From the NCBI RefSeq assembly GCF_020740795.1, contig NC_067282.1, positions 171,832,274 to 171,896,273 on the forward strand: 64,000 bases of DNA, in the 5' to 3' direction. Below, in pieces: positions 24,246 to 38,500 of the stretch. The stretch comes from Apus apus. Lineage: Eukaryota; Chordata; Aves; Apodiformes; Apodidae. A model generated the notes under the pieces. It saw only the letters and a list, made by a program, of their open reading frames with translations. It did no database searches and was not told the DNA's origin. Both the position numbers and the translations under genes were made by a program. Every line of letters starts with the position of its first letter. Positions within the stretch are counted from its first letter, which is position 1.

Positions 24246-25995
24246 GCGCTCACGCCTCCCCCTGCAGCGCGCCGGGCGGAGAGGGGGCCCTGGCTCCAAA
24301 CAAACACCGCATTCCTTGCTTCTGGGCTTCAGCTTTTAAAATTCATTAGGCTTTGCACTCCTTGTTTTGTTAGGGTGCTTGTGTTTTTGCGTTTTGTGTT
24401 GTTGTTTTTTTTTTTAAAATAAAAAACGCTGAAGCTCTTTTATTTCTAAGTGGAAGTAGACCGCAGGATGACTGCTCCAGAAACTGACCTCAAATAAATA
24501 GGGCTCTGAACCTCATTACAAATTCACAGAAGTTACAAACACCAGAATTTATAATCACGTTTGTTTAGTCTCCCACCGCTACCTGATCTCACAAACAAAT
24601 GTGTTGAAAAAACCGGCCACGAATACATGAGGTGCCAGGGTGCAAGACTTAAGTACAGTTCAGTTTACAAAGACTTAACATCAGTGATGCAGAGTATGGA
24701 AATCACCCAGCTTGCAGCCAGACCTGAAATGAAGCACTGTAGTGCGAAGCTGTCTACACCAGGGGTCGAGAACAAAATGCAGTGTCTTTAGGGACAACTT
24801 GGGACAAATTTGTAGTTGAGAAAGTCAAGCTAGAAAGCAACCAAAACATTGCCACCTTAAAAAAAAAAAAAAGACAAAATACTTAAGGGTCATCTAGTTC
24901 CTTGCTTTTGAAGTTGCTCCCTAGATCAAGGACTGGGTGCAACTAGGTCACTGATTGCTTGTTTAAAAGACATCTAAGCCAGTGATACACTGTTGGAGAA
25001 AATGTAACAGGAGTTTCTGTGTGCTTTTAAAGTACATACGGTACTGATAATGACTGAAAAGTTAACATGCTACAGCTGAGAAAATGGAAGCATCCAGTAA
25101 CTCGATCATGCTTCTCATTTGCTTCTGGTTCAGGAGTGGACTGCTTGATCTCCTTTAGACCACTTTATTCCACTTCCCGTTGACCTCTCTAAAGCTGTGT
25201 AAGGCTATTTCTCACAGGGACAGTAAGACTGGATTGTACTATGTGAGGTCAGCTCAGGAGAGGCAGAGTATTAGAGAGACGTGGATGCACCAAGTAAATG
25301 TATGCTCTGTTCCTACTCAGTTGGCATACATGTGGAAACCCAATTCTGAAAAAGAAACACAATCTAAAATTGGGAAATCTTAAGTGTTTATTTTTAAAAA
25401 GAGCAAAAGCTAGATATTTTCACACCTTTTTACCTATTAAAATTCAGACGTACTTAAATAATTACATTATGAAATGTATCAATAGTGGAAATATTCCATA
25501 CTTGGAATATTGAAGCTTTTTGTTAAATCTGAGTTAATTTTATTTTTTTTATTTTTTTACTGTGCTCCCTTCTGTTCTAAGGTCACTTCAACTATATAAT
25601 GTGAAGCAACTTTTACACAAGACTATCAGCATTTTATGTCTCAATGACTTCTTTCTCTCAATTAAGATCTCTTGTCATATTCATTATTTAACAGACTGAA
25701 ATCCTTCTTAACATCAGGAGTACATTTACAAAGTTTCCTCACACTGTCCCACACCCTGTAATGCTTTAAAGCCCTGAAAGATTTTGAAGATTGGCGCCCT
25801 TCTTTACAGAGAATGAGAATGTGCAACAACTTCCAAAGAAGCCATGCCCACTAGCTAACATTTTTTCTTTTTCCTCAGAGATGAGAAATTCAAATGCCAA
25901 AATGCCAGAGCTTTCAGGCACCAAGTTAGAGGTTTGAGAAGCAACAGTAACCTTGCTGACCTGAAAAAAACTGGGTAGAAAGAAGCAGTTAAATG

Positions 25996-25996
<1 letters not shown>

Positions 25997-26028
<32 letters not shown>
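25997..26028. repeat. (TA)16 microsatellite
   Basis: This is an uninterrupted TA dinucleotide array of about 32 bp in the let-7i to MON2 intergenic region. Length polymorphism is likely. Confidence 0.95.
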
Positions 26029-26030
<2 letters not shown>

Positions 26031-29000
26031 CAACAAACAGAAAAATCCTCAGATAAAGAGCATACACAATTCCAGGACTGGAAATGTTTAGTTCAGTTTA
26101 CTGAGTTCATTAAGACAATAATGTCCCATATTCATGACTGGAGAACCTATGAAAAACCAAGACAGTAGCAAGCAGAGTTTAAAGTTCAAAAAGAGCTCTG
26201 TTTTCTACACTAAGTATCTGTTGAACTCTTTAAGTCTTCATCTAAGTAGTCAGACTAACGCTATGGCTATAAGAAGTCATAGCATGTTGCCCCTTGCAGA
26301 GACAGGATAGAACAAGTAAATACTTGAATATCATCTTCACAAGGGGAGGGTTGGAAACAGCCAAGCCTTAGAATAAGCCTCTGCAAAGCACATGCAAAAA
26401 AACCAAAAAGCAAACAAACAAACAAAGAAAACACAAAGAAAATGCTCTGTGGGAAGCTAAAAAAACCCCAACCCTATAGGACCATCAACACATTGCAACA
26501 GTGAAGTCAGTTGCATTTACTGTGGCTGGCTGAGTCACTGACAGAAATCTTCATCATTTTGAGATGTCTAAACTGAAAGAAACCAGAAAACACCAGATGC
26601 CTAAGCCTAAAGTAGTTGTCTTATGCTCCCACAGCAAGAACCAGCTCTTCCACATAACTACTTACATTGCCTTCCATAACTGCAAATGAAATCCAGGCTA
26701 GTCAGTCTTGAGGTAGCCATCAAAATTTTAAGTTTGCTAAATTTCAGAAGAGAACTTCAATTGGTGCCTCTCAAAGCAAATAGTCCATATTGCCTCTTGT
26801 GAGTTTGATTACAGGGGGAGTGATTTCTGTCAAGTAACTTGTATTAAATAAGGATTTAAATAACCAGAGAACTATGCTTAAAACCTTATTTTGCATGTGT
26901 ATTTATCTGTTCTAACATACTGGTTTTATTACTTCATTAGCAATTGTTTCAATGTTTGCAATTAAATACAGACATTGCACTAAGGCTGGCAACCTTTTAC
27001 ATTTAGGAATACATTTTACATAACTAACAATTCTATAGATTAAATGTTACATGGTTACATTTTATTTTATCAGAAAACAGTTAAGCACATTTTTTCTTCA
27101 TTATTTAACACTTCATTAGTTTCCATACAGCTCTGTTTGGCCACAAAGTAAAATAGTATGAAAGACAAGCATTCAGAATTACTCCTTCTCAGATTGCTCA
27201 GTTTTAAATGTATTGGATACATTAATTAAATACTTGTTAATGTATGGTTAACAAATCTTATTAACAAAGAGGACATAACTGACAGTTTCTGGCTGGCACT
27301 GCTTTCAGCTTTTAGACAGAGCATTTCACCTTCACGGATCTGTCCTATGTATGGAAGGGGGAAAAAATGCCAAGCTTTTTCAATTCCTGATCTCTTTCCA
27401 GGTTTGAACTAGTTGAATTGAGCTGGTTAAAGTGAAATTGAACTACAAAAAGCAGCTACTGCTATTAGACTGTGGCTTAGCACTTCAAAAACTTGCTTTC
27501 CAATTCTTACTCTATATCAAGAGGAAGTTTTATGCTACTCCATTCATCAGCTCAGTGCATTCTCTTCAAGACTTTGGCAATACGTAGCCGCTTAAAATTG
27601 AGAGATTACAGCACATACAGCTGTAAAAAAGGTTATTTATTTCATATTTTAAGAGGAAATATTTAATTTAAATCAGTCTTTTTAAAAAGAAACCAAATGT
27701 TTATCTTTCCTCATTTGTCCTAGGGCAGTACTATGTGCAGGCTCTGGGGCTCATTTTAGCAGCAAGATAGTACCAGATTATGCTACAGCTCCCAAGCCCT
27801 GATGCACGAATAGATGTTCATTCAGTAAGTAGATCTGCAAGTAGTAGTTGTTATGTACTCCAGAAACCAGTTCTTTGTGCATATACATGCCTGTGGTACT
27901 GTGCACATGATACTGCTGTCCCCTCCATGTTTTCTAGTATGAAAGGCTGATCAAAACCAGACTGCGTTCCATGTTTTTTGAAAGTCCTTTGTTGATAGCA
28001 ATCCAGTGATAGCTGCCATTTTTCTGTGGAACCTCTCAGTTCCTCCCCTCATAGACATTACCGTGACATGATGGGGGAAAGAAGTTTGAGTCTTCTGGCA
28101 AGGAAGCCAGAAACGTAAGCAATTCCTTGACAACTTTAGTAGTTCCAAGTAAGAAATAGTTAACATTACAAACAACGGAGTAGGCGATGTCAAGTTTCAA
28201 GTTTCCAACAGTCTCTCATCCTCACCAGCCTCTGCAGCATCGAAGCTGTCAACTTTGGAAATAACACTGGTTGTGGAGACTCTGTACACACAGAGCAGCA
28301 GTTACGATTCCAATTTGAAGTTCAGGGTATTTAATAACAGAACTGCGAAGATGCCAAACAGATACCTGCCTTACAAGGTATTTTCTGTCTTACTTATCTG
28401 CAGGCAATCCTTTCTGAAAACAAAACTGACTAAAAGATGCTCAACAACACTAAACTGACAGGCAGTATGGGCTGAGGCCTTTGAGTATGTTTCAACACTG
28501 CAGTATTTCTGATTGAAGAAAAAGCAGGTAGCTGTATTTAACTCCTCCTTTCGGCAAGGAACATTCTTCAGGCGGAAAGAGGATTACAGTGCTGACAAAG
28601 GAGATTCCTTCAGAAGTTCTTAAGATGGACCATTAGTGGCAACAAACGTGTTAACATGGAGAGAAAAGTGCTTGTATCATACTGATGTTTAAAATAAGCT
28701 TATCTGATAACTCCTCTAAATGTAAATTATAATGGAAATTGGCTTGAACACTCATCTCTTGCTAATGAAATGCTGCAGTTCACATAGGAAACACAGGTAT
28801 CTTATCTGTTTTATTAAATCTGTTTCATAATCAAGACATAAATGCTTAAATAAGGACCTCAGAAACACAAGAATAAATTTTTAGCATGTTACTAATTGAT
28901 AGGACACAAGGACTATTACATTCTGAATGAGAAAAGTAGATGGCAATTGTTGTGCTGTAGTTCTGTTTGATGCATTCTACAACGCAATACAAAACCCTAT

Positions 29001-29734
29001 TCTGCTGGTAATACCAGTCAGTACTATTTTTATTGCAAGAATTCCATCCTGTCTTTAATATACAACTTAATTCTTTAAGACACAACATACATTTCTAGTT
29101 AGAATCTTTTAAAGCAGTGGGAGTAAAGATCAGGTGTTCGATATATTATTTAAATATCTCTTCATTTTTCAGTTAAGTTTTGACTGGATACTTTAAAGAC
29201 AATTATACAATCATTGTGTATACTAAATGCTAAAAATTATGCATTATGCATATAAATGTATCAGTTTAAAAAGGTTGATATAGAATTTTAATTTTTAGTT
29301 GCCTAAAAGATTTTAAGACTTCTGCTATTAGAAACTGTTGCAAAACAGGTTTTCATATCTAGTTCTTGATGGTGTTGATGACAGCTGTTTGTACTGACAG
29401 CCATTTTAAAACTGGAGAAATTTTCTAAGGAAGACCATCAAAACTGTTTTGAAATTCAAGTCTCCTATTCAAGAAAGCTGGCAAAATTAAATGGAAAAAG
29501 CTGACTACTGCTTAACAGCAGCATCTTACAGTCATGTTGATGAATTGCATCCTGGTTTTTGGAAGACCATTTCATCAGTTGAAATGTTGAGTTATAAATT
29601 CTTTTTTCTAGCATACTTGTAATACATCTGTCAATTGGCTACTGATTTAGTAAGCACATTGTCTTATCCTTACTGTATTCAGAGAAGCTACATGTAGAAT
29701 TCTAATACGCACATTCTGACCCTGATCAACTAAC

Positions 29735-30125
29735 ACTTGTTTTTAGGATACTGTCTACTTGGGTAGACTTTCCCTGGTTTGCAAAACAGTGTCCAAAGCC
29801 TTACTGAAAATCAAGATTTAGCAACTAGTTCTTATCTCCATCCACAAGATCTGTGACCTTTTCATAGAAAGAAATTAGACTGGGTTTATGTGACTTAATC
29901 ATAGCAGATACTTACAAGTTGTTATGTGCATCATGGATAGCTTGCCAATGCTAAGAACATATTTTAATTTTTGTCAGAAAAATGTATCAGTGACAGGCCA
30001 ATTGATCTGTAATTCCCATCTTCCCCTCAAGATGATCTTTAAAATGCTTGAAGTTCCTCACATTAGTTCTTTATACACCAGGAAGAAATTCTACAGGCCC
30101 AATCAATTTGACAATACATTACTAT
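29735..30125 (-). mobile_element. Ancient CR1/L3-like reverse transcriptase relic
   Basis: Plus-strand stretches align by eye with the 57-59 kb CR1. GTCCAAAGCCTTACTGAA (29791 onward) corresponds to GTCAAATGCCTTACTGAA (58515 onward), the antisense of the KAFDTV motif. CAGGCCAATTGATCTGTAAT (29995 onward) corresponds to the GACCGGTCTATAGTTAC region at 58739. The order and rough spacing agree, so this is an old CR1-superfamily piece on the minus strand. Pyrimidine-rich sequence at 30.4-30.85 kb may be its upstream continuation. Confidence 0.55.
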
Positions 30126-33100
30126 TTTCTATCCTGTTTTTCTGGGTAAGCTTCAATCTTTGTCACTCATATCGATTGCACGAGCAATAAACTGGCAGTT
30201 ATTTTTTACTTTTTGGATCAGTCATCACTTTAACAAACCAAAAAATTCAACATACAAATTGCAAATCTGAACCAAACACACGATCACTTGATAAGTCAAC
30301 AGCCATCCTCTTTTAAGTAGTCAGCACTTTTGTTAGCACAAATCTTTTACTACTTATGTATTTATTCTCTGTTAGTTGACAGTTGTATCTCATCTACTTT
30401 TATCCTTATCTCTGAACAATGTTCTTTGGTGGTATCTGAATTTCCACCTTCTGTAGGCCTCCCCTCCTCCCGTTTGGAGTCAATTAAATTCCTTGTTTGA
30501 CTGAGTTGGTCTCTTATTACAGCTAGTCTCTGTCACCTGCACTGGGATATACTTTCAATCATGATCTTTGCATTTCTGAGGAACTGTCTTAACTCCTCAG
30601 TTCTTCTCTTACCTCAGACTTGTCTTCTGTGAGATCTTACCTATTGATTTTCTTAAGTCTGCCTTCTTGAAGTCCACTGATTTTTTTTTTTTCATGTTCT
30701 CCCTCCACCCTAGGAATCATGAATATTTCATTTCACTATCTTTCTTATACAAGTTGTTTTAAGCCATCAAATTTTTCCTCACTTGCTGCTGATGTAGTCA
30801 TTCTTGATCCCAGCAACTGGTTCCTAGAGTGCAACATTGTGTATCCTAAATTAGATAGCAGTCAGACACTTTGAAGATTACATAAATCTGAACACTACAA
30901 CTCAGCTATGAAACAAGATTTACATTTGAAGAGTTCTTAAAATATGATGCAACCTTCATGTGAGGAAAGGTTTCTTATTTAGGAAGCATGTTTGTGTGCT
31001 AGTGCATAAATCCTAACAAAGCTCTCTGTTTGAGGACCTCGCTCCTGAGACTTTCGATAAACTAAATACTGCACAGACTTAGTCACTACATTGAGTCAAA
31101 ACCTGCAGCCAAGAAAAATTGTCCATATCCTGTTAGCCTTGCAATAGACAGCTGCAGAAATCAGCACGTTCTCAAACATCACTACCTAAGCATTTTTACC
31201 TAAAGACGCTAGAGATGAAAATTCTGCATCTCACATGCACGTGCAAACACTAATCATTACGAGAGAATGTACCAGATGGGGCTTGTAATGAGCACCACAG
31301 ATTATAATAGCATATTTTCTTGATAAAACAGGAGGACATTTCTGATAATTCTTAAAGCAACACCATCTCACTTCACTAAGCTAGAGGGGGAAGAAAAATG
31401 TTACTTGTTGGTACCACACAACTCACATTTTCATAGATGTCTCCTTCACAACGCTATACACATCCTGTGCACACGGACACAGATGATAAACATTTTGTGA
31501 TACTCCATTAACCCCTTGAAATGTAACATGGAGAGCAATGACAGTGGGAAAGATCAGAACAGAAGGACCAAAAAAATACACATAGTATTTTTTATTTTCT
31601 GAAATTTCCACATCCCTGGAAACTAGGGGCATTTCTGTTAACAATAATTTAGAAGATGTTGTGTAAGATGCCTGCCCACATAGGAAATTAGTAGCAAGCT
31701 GCAATTTTGAGGTTAAAAACTAGCAAAAGACAGAACTGAGCCATGCAGAAACAGATACACTTTCTTCTCCCCCCAGGAACAGTGGTATCCTAAAGTTTTA
31801 AATTAATTTCTCTACGATACATTGATGACTAGCACTTGTGTTTGGTGAGGAAAGGCATTAACCTCACTAAAAATACCTTGCCTGAAGAGTTCAGGGCCAG
31901 CTATGAGAAGGTTGGGAATAAGAAACAACTCAACCTGGGTAAAAAAACCAAACAACAAACATCTGCCAAATTCAACGATAAACTACTGAAGTTTCACAGA
32001 CATACTCCTACTTGCTCTTGTAAATAACTAACAGTGACCATATATTTCATGTGGCTTGTTGTCCAGTAACATTCCACAGTTAAGCAATAAAACAGAGAGG
32101 GAAGCAGGCATATGTATAAAGGAACAAAAAAGATGTCCAGTTAGATAAGCATCTCTGACGATAAGCAAATAAATGCTGTAGCTTAATTCTAAAAATGACA
32201 GTTTATAAGAAGCTCCCAGCTTGAGGCACATGTTCCTTTTTCTTAATCAAAGTTACTATATAATGTTAAATGCTTGTGTACATTAAGGCAATGGTCACAG
32301 CACTGAGACATACAAGTTTTCCCAAGTAATTAAAAATCTTGTTATGAACCTTCTACTCTATAAGGCCCTCACATTTTCTCTTTGCATTTTCAATCCATGT
32401 CTCTTTTAAAGTTGGAGAGGAGAAGAAAAAAGGTGAAAATAGCGGTTACATTCAATATGCAATGAATGCTTACGTTCTGACTTCTAGCTGAAGTGTTTGT
32501 ACACAGACAGCTTGTGCCCCTTTTCTGGCTGATTTCAGGGGCACAATGAAAATGTCCATGTGCTTTACTTCTCATGACTAAGCAACGCTACTGACTTGAA
32601 AAGAACTCAGGCATGGGTCTACTCAATAGGTAATGTTAAATGAAATTTATTCAGGAACAAGATTTACCTTGCTAGAATGTAAGAATGTGAAATTTAAATA
32701 TTAAAAAATGCTATTAGCATCAAAGAAGCCCTAAGAATATTTAGCAGAAAGCATAAATAGAAAAAAGAAACTGATATTTCAAGTTGGAATAAATATTTGA
32801 GTGCTGGACAAGAAGGCACAGTAAAGGGAATAATTCTTATTCACAGACAAAATTAGTAAATGAAAAACCTCTTTTCTAAACTTCTAGTTTTCAAACTATA
32901 CAAAATACAAGAAAGCAGTTTGAATATGGTCAACTTCAGCTTGCATGTCCAAATCATGCCTCAAATAGCACAGATAGTATCCATTTTGTAATTAAGAGGA
33001 AAAGAAAGAAAGGTAACTCCTTGGTAGTTTATTTCAGAACTTTGTGAAAGTTAATGTCCATAGGTGGTATAGTATTCTATAGAGTTGGGAAAGACTTAAA

Positions 33101-34393
33101 TACCTGCTTTTTAAAATACAGATAAAGCTGAAGATTTGCTTCATTGGATAGAAAGCTTCTGTGTTATCACTGAAAAGCCAATTAGATGCTAATTAGAAAC
33201 AAACTCACCCAGTTTGGTCTGCACACCTATTTCCAGAAATTCTGGTTAAGATAATACATTCTAAAACCTTTCTTTCCTGTCCTACACTGTGTTTCTTTAA
33301 CGACCTCAGAGACCTTGACTTATCTTCCATTAATTAGGAGAGCAGCTGCCAGGTTTTCACTTTCAGAGTACAGATAATGTTGTTATCTGTATATGGGACC
33401 CAGTTCTGCATTATACTGGAACTGCTCATCCAAACAAGCTATTTTGACATAAATTCTATTAATGGGAAGCATTTGTTTCCTTTATGTAAACTGTGTGTCC
33501 CCAAAAAACTATCCACGCTTGATGATTAAGTTCCGTGCAACTTTGGTCACAGAGAAATGTGCAAGACCTTGAAGCCTCTTTAGTATTTACTTCACTTTGA
33601 AACAGAAAGCTTTTTAAAAAGACCATAAACTGGAGCCTCATGGGAGCCAATTGTTCAAAGCTGCCCTTGTATCACATTATTCACGCAGGGTATTTCTAAC
33701 CCTGATGAGTTAATCACACCTTCAACTTGAAGCTCCTACAACTTCTACATCTGTTCATATGCACCAATGTCCCTTTAGCCAGGAAAGTGTAAAGTAAACA
33801 GATATAATACCATTTCTTATGCACGATGATATCTTTTAATATCTACAAAAGACTTTAAGGAACAAAAACCTAAAGGTAAGCTCTGAAATTCTGAATTCCG
33901 TAGAAAGGCACCTGTCTTTTTTTTTTTTTTCTTCTTTTTTTTTTCCTTACATCTGGCCTTTGTGCTTTCACATCACAGGTTAAAAATATGTGAATATAGG
34001 TGAAACACTATTGAAAGAATAATGATTTAACAGTAAGAGTTTCAGTGCTAACTCAGCAACTTTAAAAACAATATACTATTAAAAGTGTTTTGTTTCAGTT
34101 GTGTATTAGGTGCAAGCAATACTGATTCACATTTACTTAATGACAACTTTTACTGCACTTCTGGAGTAACTACCTTCAAAAATACACTTCTCATGGTTTT
34201 ATATCAGACACAGTTTATAATTAAAAGATCAGAACAATTCATTTGGATTGAAAAGACATTACAAAACAGAGCACTTAAAATTATTGACCAAAATAAGTAC
34301 TTCAGATATTTGAAATCACCTTTCTTGGGTCAAGACTCAAAGACTGTCATACCTGCCAAGAAGGTCAAAAAAGGCTAACAAACCTCAAATATG

Positions 34394-34422
34394 TTTTTGT
34401 TTGTTTGTTTGTTTGTTTGTTT
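34394..34422 (+). repeat. (TTTG)n microsatellite
   Basis: About seven perfect GTTT tetranucleotide units lie about 0.4 kb beyond the probable MON2 3' end. Confidence 0.93.
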
Positions 34423-34824
34423 AAAGCAAGGCTGCAACTATAAAAATGGATAGAGCTGAGTAGAACAAACATCTTGAAACAAATATATTATGAAGTGAGG
34501 TATGGTAGTATTGAAGTGCTACAGTGGATTTCTGCATATTCAAACTTACTTCAGGTCAACTACTTTGAAGTTTGAGAACAGCAGACTATTGACTGCTTGG
34601 TGCATTCTTTTGTCATATGACCCTTTCTTAGATGTCCAGTGGCCACAGACAAGATACATTCAATTAAGCAAAAAGTAACAACATGATCAGATATGAATGA
34701 GCATATCTGGCAATTCAGAAGGCAAACTGTAAGAAAAAATGCAAGCATACAACTTAATAAATATTTTTTCAAGCATTTAACATTATCAATATTTTAAAAA
34801 GAATTTAAATAATAAATGCAACTA

Positions 34825-35355
34825 TTTTATACAGAACTGTACCATTTATTATACAGACAAGTATATCAGTTCCCTTTGTTTACAAAGGCTGGTTACAGAT
34901 ATATGGAATGTTACAGTACCATCTTGCATAAAATTTTAGTACAATTCGTACTTCAAAAAACAGGGTGCAAAACACCAGCCTAATAAATCTGACTGAATTG
35001 AAATATTTTTAATTACATCATTAACACATACACAACAAGCTGTACATAAGCCCACTTTTCAATCACCACTTCAAGATACTGTAGCAAGTACATTAGATTA
35101 TAAATGATTCCGACTATTCAGTTAAATTTATTAAAGGTTTGCACTGCTACTCGCTCTGGAACCTTTGAGATACCACCTGTATTCATGAATTACTGAGCTC
35201 TTGTTAGTACAGTTAAAAGGCAGTCAGCACTGGTTGCCAAAGTACTAATCACAAGAGATTTCCTCAGAGAAACTTCACTCAGGAACAAATGTTTTTGGAT
35301 ACCTTTTTTTTTTCCTTCAAGAATTTAAAAAAAAAAGAAAAAAAGTGTTATGGGG
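34825..35355 (-). other. MON2: Probable MON2 3' untranslated region
   Basis: This is the A/T-rich sequence between the MON2 stop and the best polyadenylation signal. It includes an A-run and T-run near the stop and several TGTA-type motifs, and it has no coding frame. The end is inferred by placing cleavage 15-25 nt past the AATAAA at 34845-34850. A longer alternative 3' UTR reaching further left cannot be excluded. Confidence 0.55.
34845..34850 (-). promoter_or_regulatory. Candidate MON2 polyadenylation signal AATAAA
   Basis: There is a canonical AATAAA on the minus strand, about 505 nt past the stop codon. It lies in a TGTATAATAAATGGTAC context that looks like a typical vertebrate 3' end. 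A second AATAAA lies at 35127-35132 and could serve a shorter isoform. No transcript evidence is available here. Confidence 0.5.
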
Positions 35356-35519
35356 TCAAGACTCTCCATTCTGTACCTTGGATGCTGGTGGATGCATGAA
35401 GTCCTTAAAAGGAACCAGTGCTTCTTTCAGAGCAGAGCACACTTCCGAGGATGAGCAGGTGATACATTCTACTAAAGTTGGGTACAAGGCAATAACCTGT
35501 GCCCATGTGTTAGCATCAA
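35356..35519 (-). CDS. MON2: MON2 terminal exon N (coding part)
   Basis: The coding part encodes residues 785-838 ([20 protein letters not shown] through [17 protein letters not shown]) and ends in TGA at 35356-35358. The acceptor is CTTTATTGCAG. The C-terminus matches vertebrate MON2, so this is the true gene end and not a truncation. Confidence 0.98.
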
Positions 35520-38500
35520 CTGCAATAAAGAAAAGAACACATGGAATCACTTACTGATGTCCAACTGCTTACAATAAATTCCTTGAATACACAGACACTA
35601 CAACATCTCTACAGGGTTCTCTGATACGATGTAGGCTTTTTGCAGAAGAGACATACTCTTTTTTTTTTTTTTTTTTTTTGCAGCAGCCGGAAGCCAGATG
35701 GGATATCCATAAAACAGTGCTACACACCTGTGTTCCTACATGTAAGTCATTCCCTGTGTTTTCTGGAGGAAGACCTGACAAACTCAAGATACTATTTTTA
35801 TTAAATCTGTAATATACACACATTTCCTGCCTGCCTTTCTCAGCTACTGACAGAAAATTGAATTGGACGCACATTTCACTTTTGGGAAGTTGTCAGCAAT
35901 GAAGCCTTCCATTAATTTCAAATCATTCCATATTACTAGAGCTACAGAGAGGAGAGGGTGAAACACTGGACCAAGACACAAAAATATCCATGGTAAAGTT
36001 TGTTAGTCCAACAAGTTAAATATAAAAATCATAGCATGAATCTTATTTACTGAGTCACTTCCTTGTTTATCTCAGTTTTAGCCGTTTTGAAACGAGAACA
36101 AACCTAAAAATAAACTATTAAAAGCTAGAAGTGGGAGTAAAGTGATTCTCTAATTTGTCCAATGGTTCTTTTCATAAGAAAGTATGCAGGAAGTGAAATT
36201 CTCTCATTGTGAGGAAAAAGATGTGGGGAACAGTCCAGCTGTGTTGGCTGCTGTACCACTCTAAGAGAAAGGGCCTTCAGGGCTTGCCAAAAGGCTTTAT
36301 GTATCTGTCAACCATTTACTTGGGCAGCAATGAGCTAAGGCAGGTGGTACTTGAGCAGAAAGGGAGGGAAACCAAGACCACAAGTTGATGCATCTGACAG
36401 CCTGCCGTGCATTTAACTTGTACTCCCCGTGAACTGCAGAGTGCACCTATGTGAACGTGATCCATAGCAGCCCATAAAGGTATCACAAGAAGAAAAAAGG
36501 AAGAATTTTATTAAATTTTTTTGTTTATTTGTTTCTAGAGGACACCAAGGTCTATCTAATAAAAGACACCATAGATTGAAGTTTTCTATTTTATTAAATG
36601 TATCTTAAGACTCTCTACTTTTAGGTATATTGAAAAGATTTTTGGGTATTTAGGGGTTTTTTTTGGTGTACGTGCCACCTACATATATAAGGAATTACAA
36701 AATACTGAATTTCAGAAGTTACACTTTTTTTTTCAAATTTGTGTTAAAATTACTACAGAAAAAAATAAATGTCTCTGTGGCAGATATAATGTTACCTTGT
36801 TTAGAACCATGTTGTTTAACAATGACTTACCATTTTCAGGTTGAGTTTTTTTAAGTGAATCTATGAGAGTACTGACAGCTTTTAAAACAAATATGATTTC
36901 TGTTACTTGTTGCCTACAAAGAAAAAAATGCAAACAGTCAACTTCTCATTTTTTTCTCAAGAATATAAGTAGTCTACAAAACTTAAACATTAAAAAAACA
37001 CAGAATGGAAACAGCTGCACTGAAGCCTACCCAAGCAGGGATATTTAGAGATTAAGGTTATAATTTGATCTTACTTTCCCACCATCACTGCTGTTGTCTC
37101 AGCTAAGATAGCTTTAAATTTGATACTGCAAACAATAACACAGCATACACATTTCAATCTGAAAATACTTATGTATATGAAAATAATATCATCAATCATG
37201 ATCAAAAACTTCAAAATTAAGTGAAATTTAAATAAGTTCCCATTTGAAAAAAATTCACAGTACTTTGGTCAATTTTTCTGTTTCAAGAACAATTACTTGG
37301 GTAATAATTCACAATGCTGTTTGGATGTTTTGTCTTATTTTTGAGGAGACTCCATCTCAATTTAGAAACTATACATAGCTCAATTGGGAATAAAGGGAAA
37401 TCAGATTTCAGAATATCTTACAGATATCAGAAATACTGTTTCAGTAACTGAAAATGTTAAGTCACATTCCTGTTGTCTATGTAACAGCACTGAATGTGAC
37501 AGCTAATATTATTTAAAGCTTTTTCAACAAAAGAAAAATGGCATAAAGCTTTTCTTTGAAACATCTTCCCCACAAACATATCCCTGGCTTTAAATTTCAC
37601 ACACAAAGTATTTTTTTAATGAACAAGTGATACTTTTCAAACTTCTTCTCATAAAAGACTGGTAATACCTTTAATTTTCTAAAGACAATGTACATACCGT
37701 GGAAGGGGGCATTTGCCACTCAATCTCTCATCTTCTATGTAGCGATGCAAAACATCCTGAGATCTTTTCAACAGCACAGAAAGTGCCATTCTAGAAATGT
37801 AGCCTTCCTGAGGAGTTGTGACTTTATTACTGAACGAAAACTGGAGCAATGTTTCAAAACACACCTTAGAAAACTCCTCTCTCATTCGAATATCTATTTC
37901 GGCTTCTGTCAAAGTAAAATGTCATATTTAATTGGGCAGTGTGCCTGTCAATACACTAAATGATGCATTTCAATCAGTTTATTACACTTTGCAAAAAGAT
38001 TATTGCTCCTCTAGTATTAAAAAAGATGAATGGTGATAAGAACAAATATTAAGAATATCTGAAAAAGGGAGTCTGTGCAATAATCATAGTTCAAAAAATA
38101 AAACGCAACACATCCAGTAACGTGTCACCTACTTGACATTGCTTTAATAATAAAATACATTAAATCAATCAATAAAACCCCAGCAACCCCAGTTCTACAC
38201 CACAAGTACTAATATTTGGTACTGTACAATCCAAATATTTTTCTCAGTAATGGCCTTTTTTTTTCATCTTTCAAAAAAACCTATATATTTTATTTTTTTT
38301 TCTGAAAGGCTCAGAAAGTATCTGGTTAGGTACATCTGCTAGTTACACTAAGGTAATTTAGTTTTTAAGAACAGAATTGTGTCTCTCTTATAATTGTCTG
38401 AAATTATTGTTAGAACTGTTCAGCTGGCACAATGCAAAACAAACTATGTAGAAAGTATAAAGTAATACAAGTACAGTATTGTGTATGATAGTGACCAAGA

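Larger units (their letters stand above)
22960..24300. promoter_or_regulatory. CpG island, probable pri-let-7i promoter region
   Basis: This is the only long G+C- and CpG-rich stretch in the window (roughly 1.3 kb), and it starts about 350 nt upstream of the let-7i hairpin. It contains GC boxes, an E-box and two YY1-type motifs. Many long open frames overlap here on both strands, but they are Pro/Arg/Gly/Ala-rich shadows of composition. There is no recognisable protein, so I do not call a gene. In human, a divergent lncRNA locus is annotated beside let-7i, so a plus-strand non-coding transcript from here is plausible. Confidence 0.85.
24301..34824. other. Intergenic region between let-7i promoter and MON2 3' end
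   Basis: This is 10.5 kb of A/T-rich DNA holding the (TA)n and (TTTG)n microsatellites and the old CR1 relic. A divergent plus-strand lncRNA could start in the CpG island and run into it. No splice pattern or open frame allows a gene call. Confidence 0.6.

Noticed and set aside
22879-24422. Many long open frames (up to 284 codons) on both strands across 22.9-24.4 kb
   Set aside because: They overlap each other in most frames, are Pro/Arg/Gly/Ala-rich, show no domain, and coincide exactly with the CpG island; GC bias removes stop codons.
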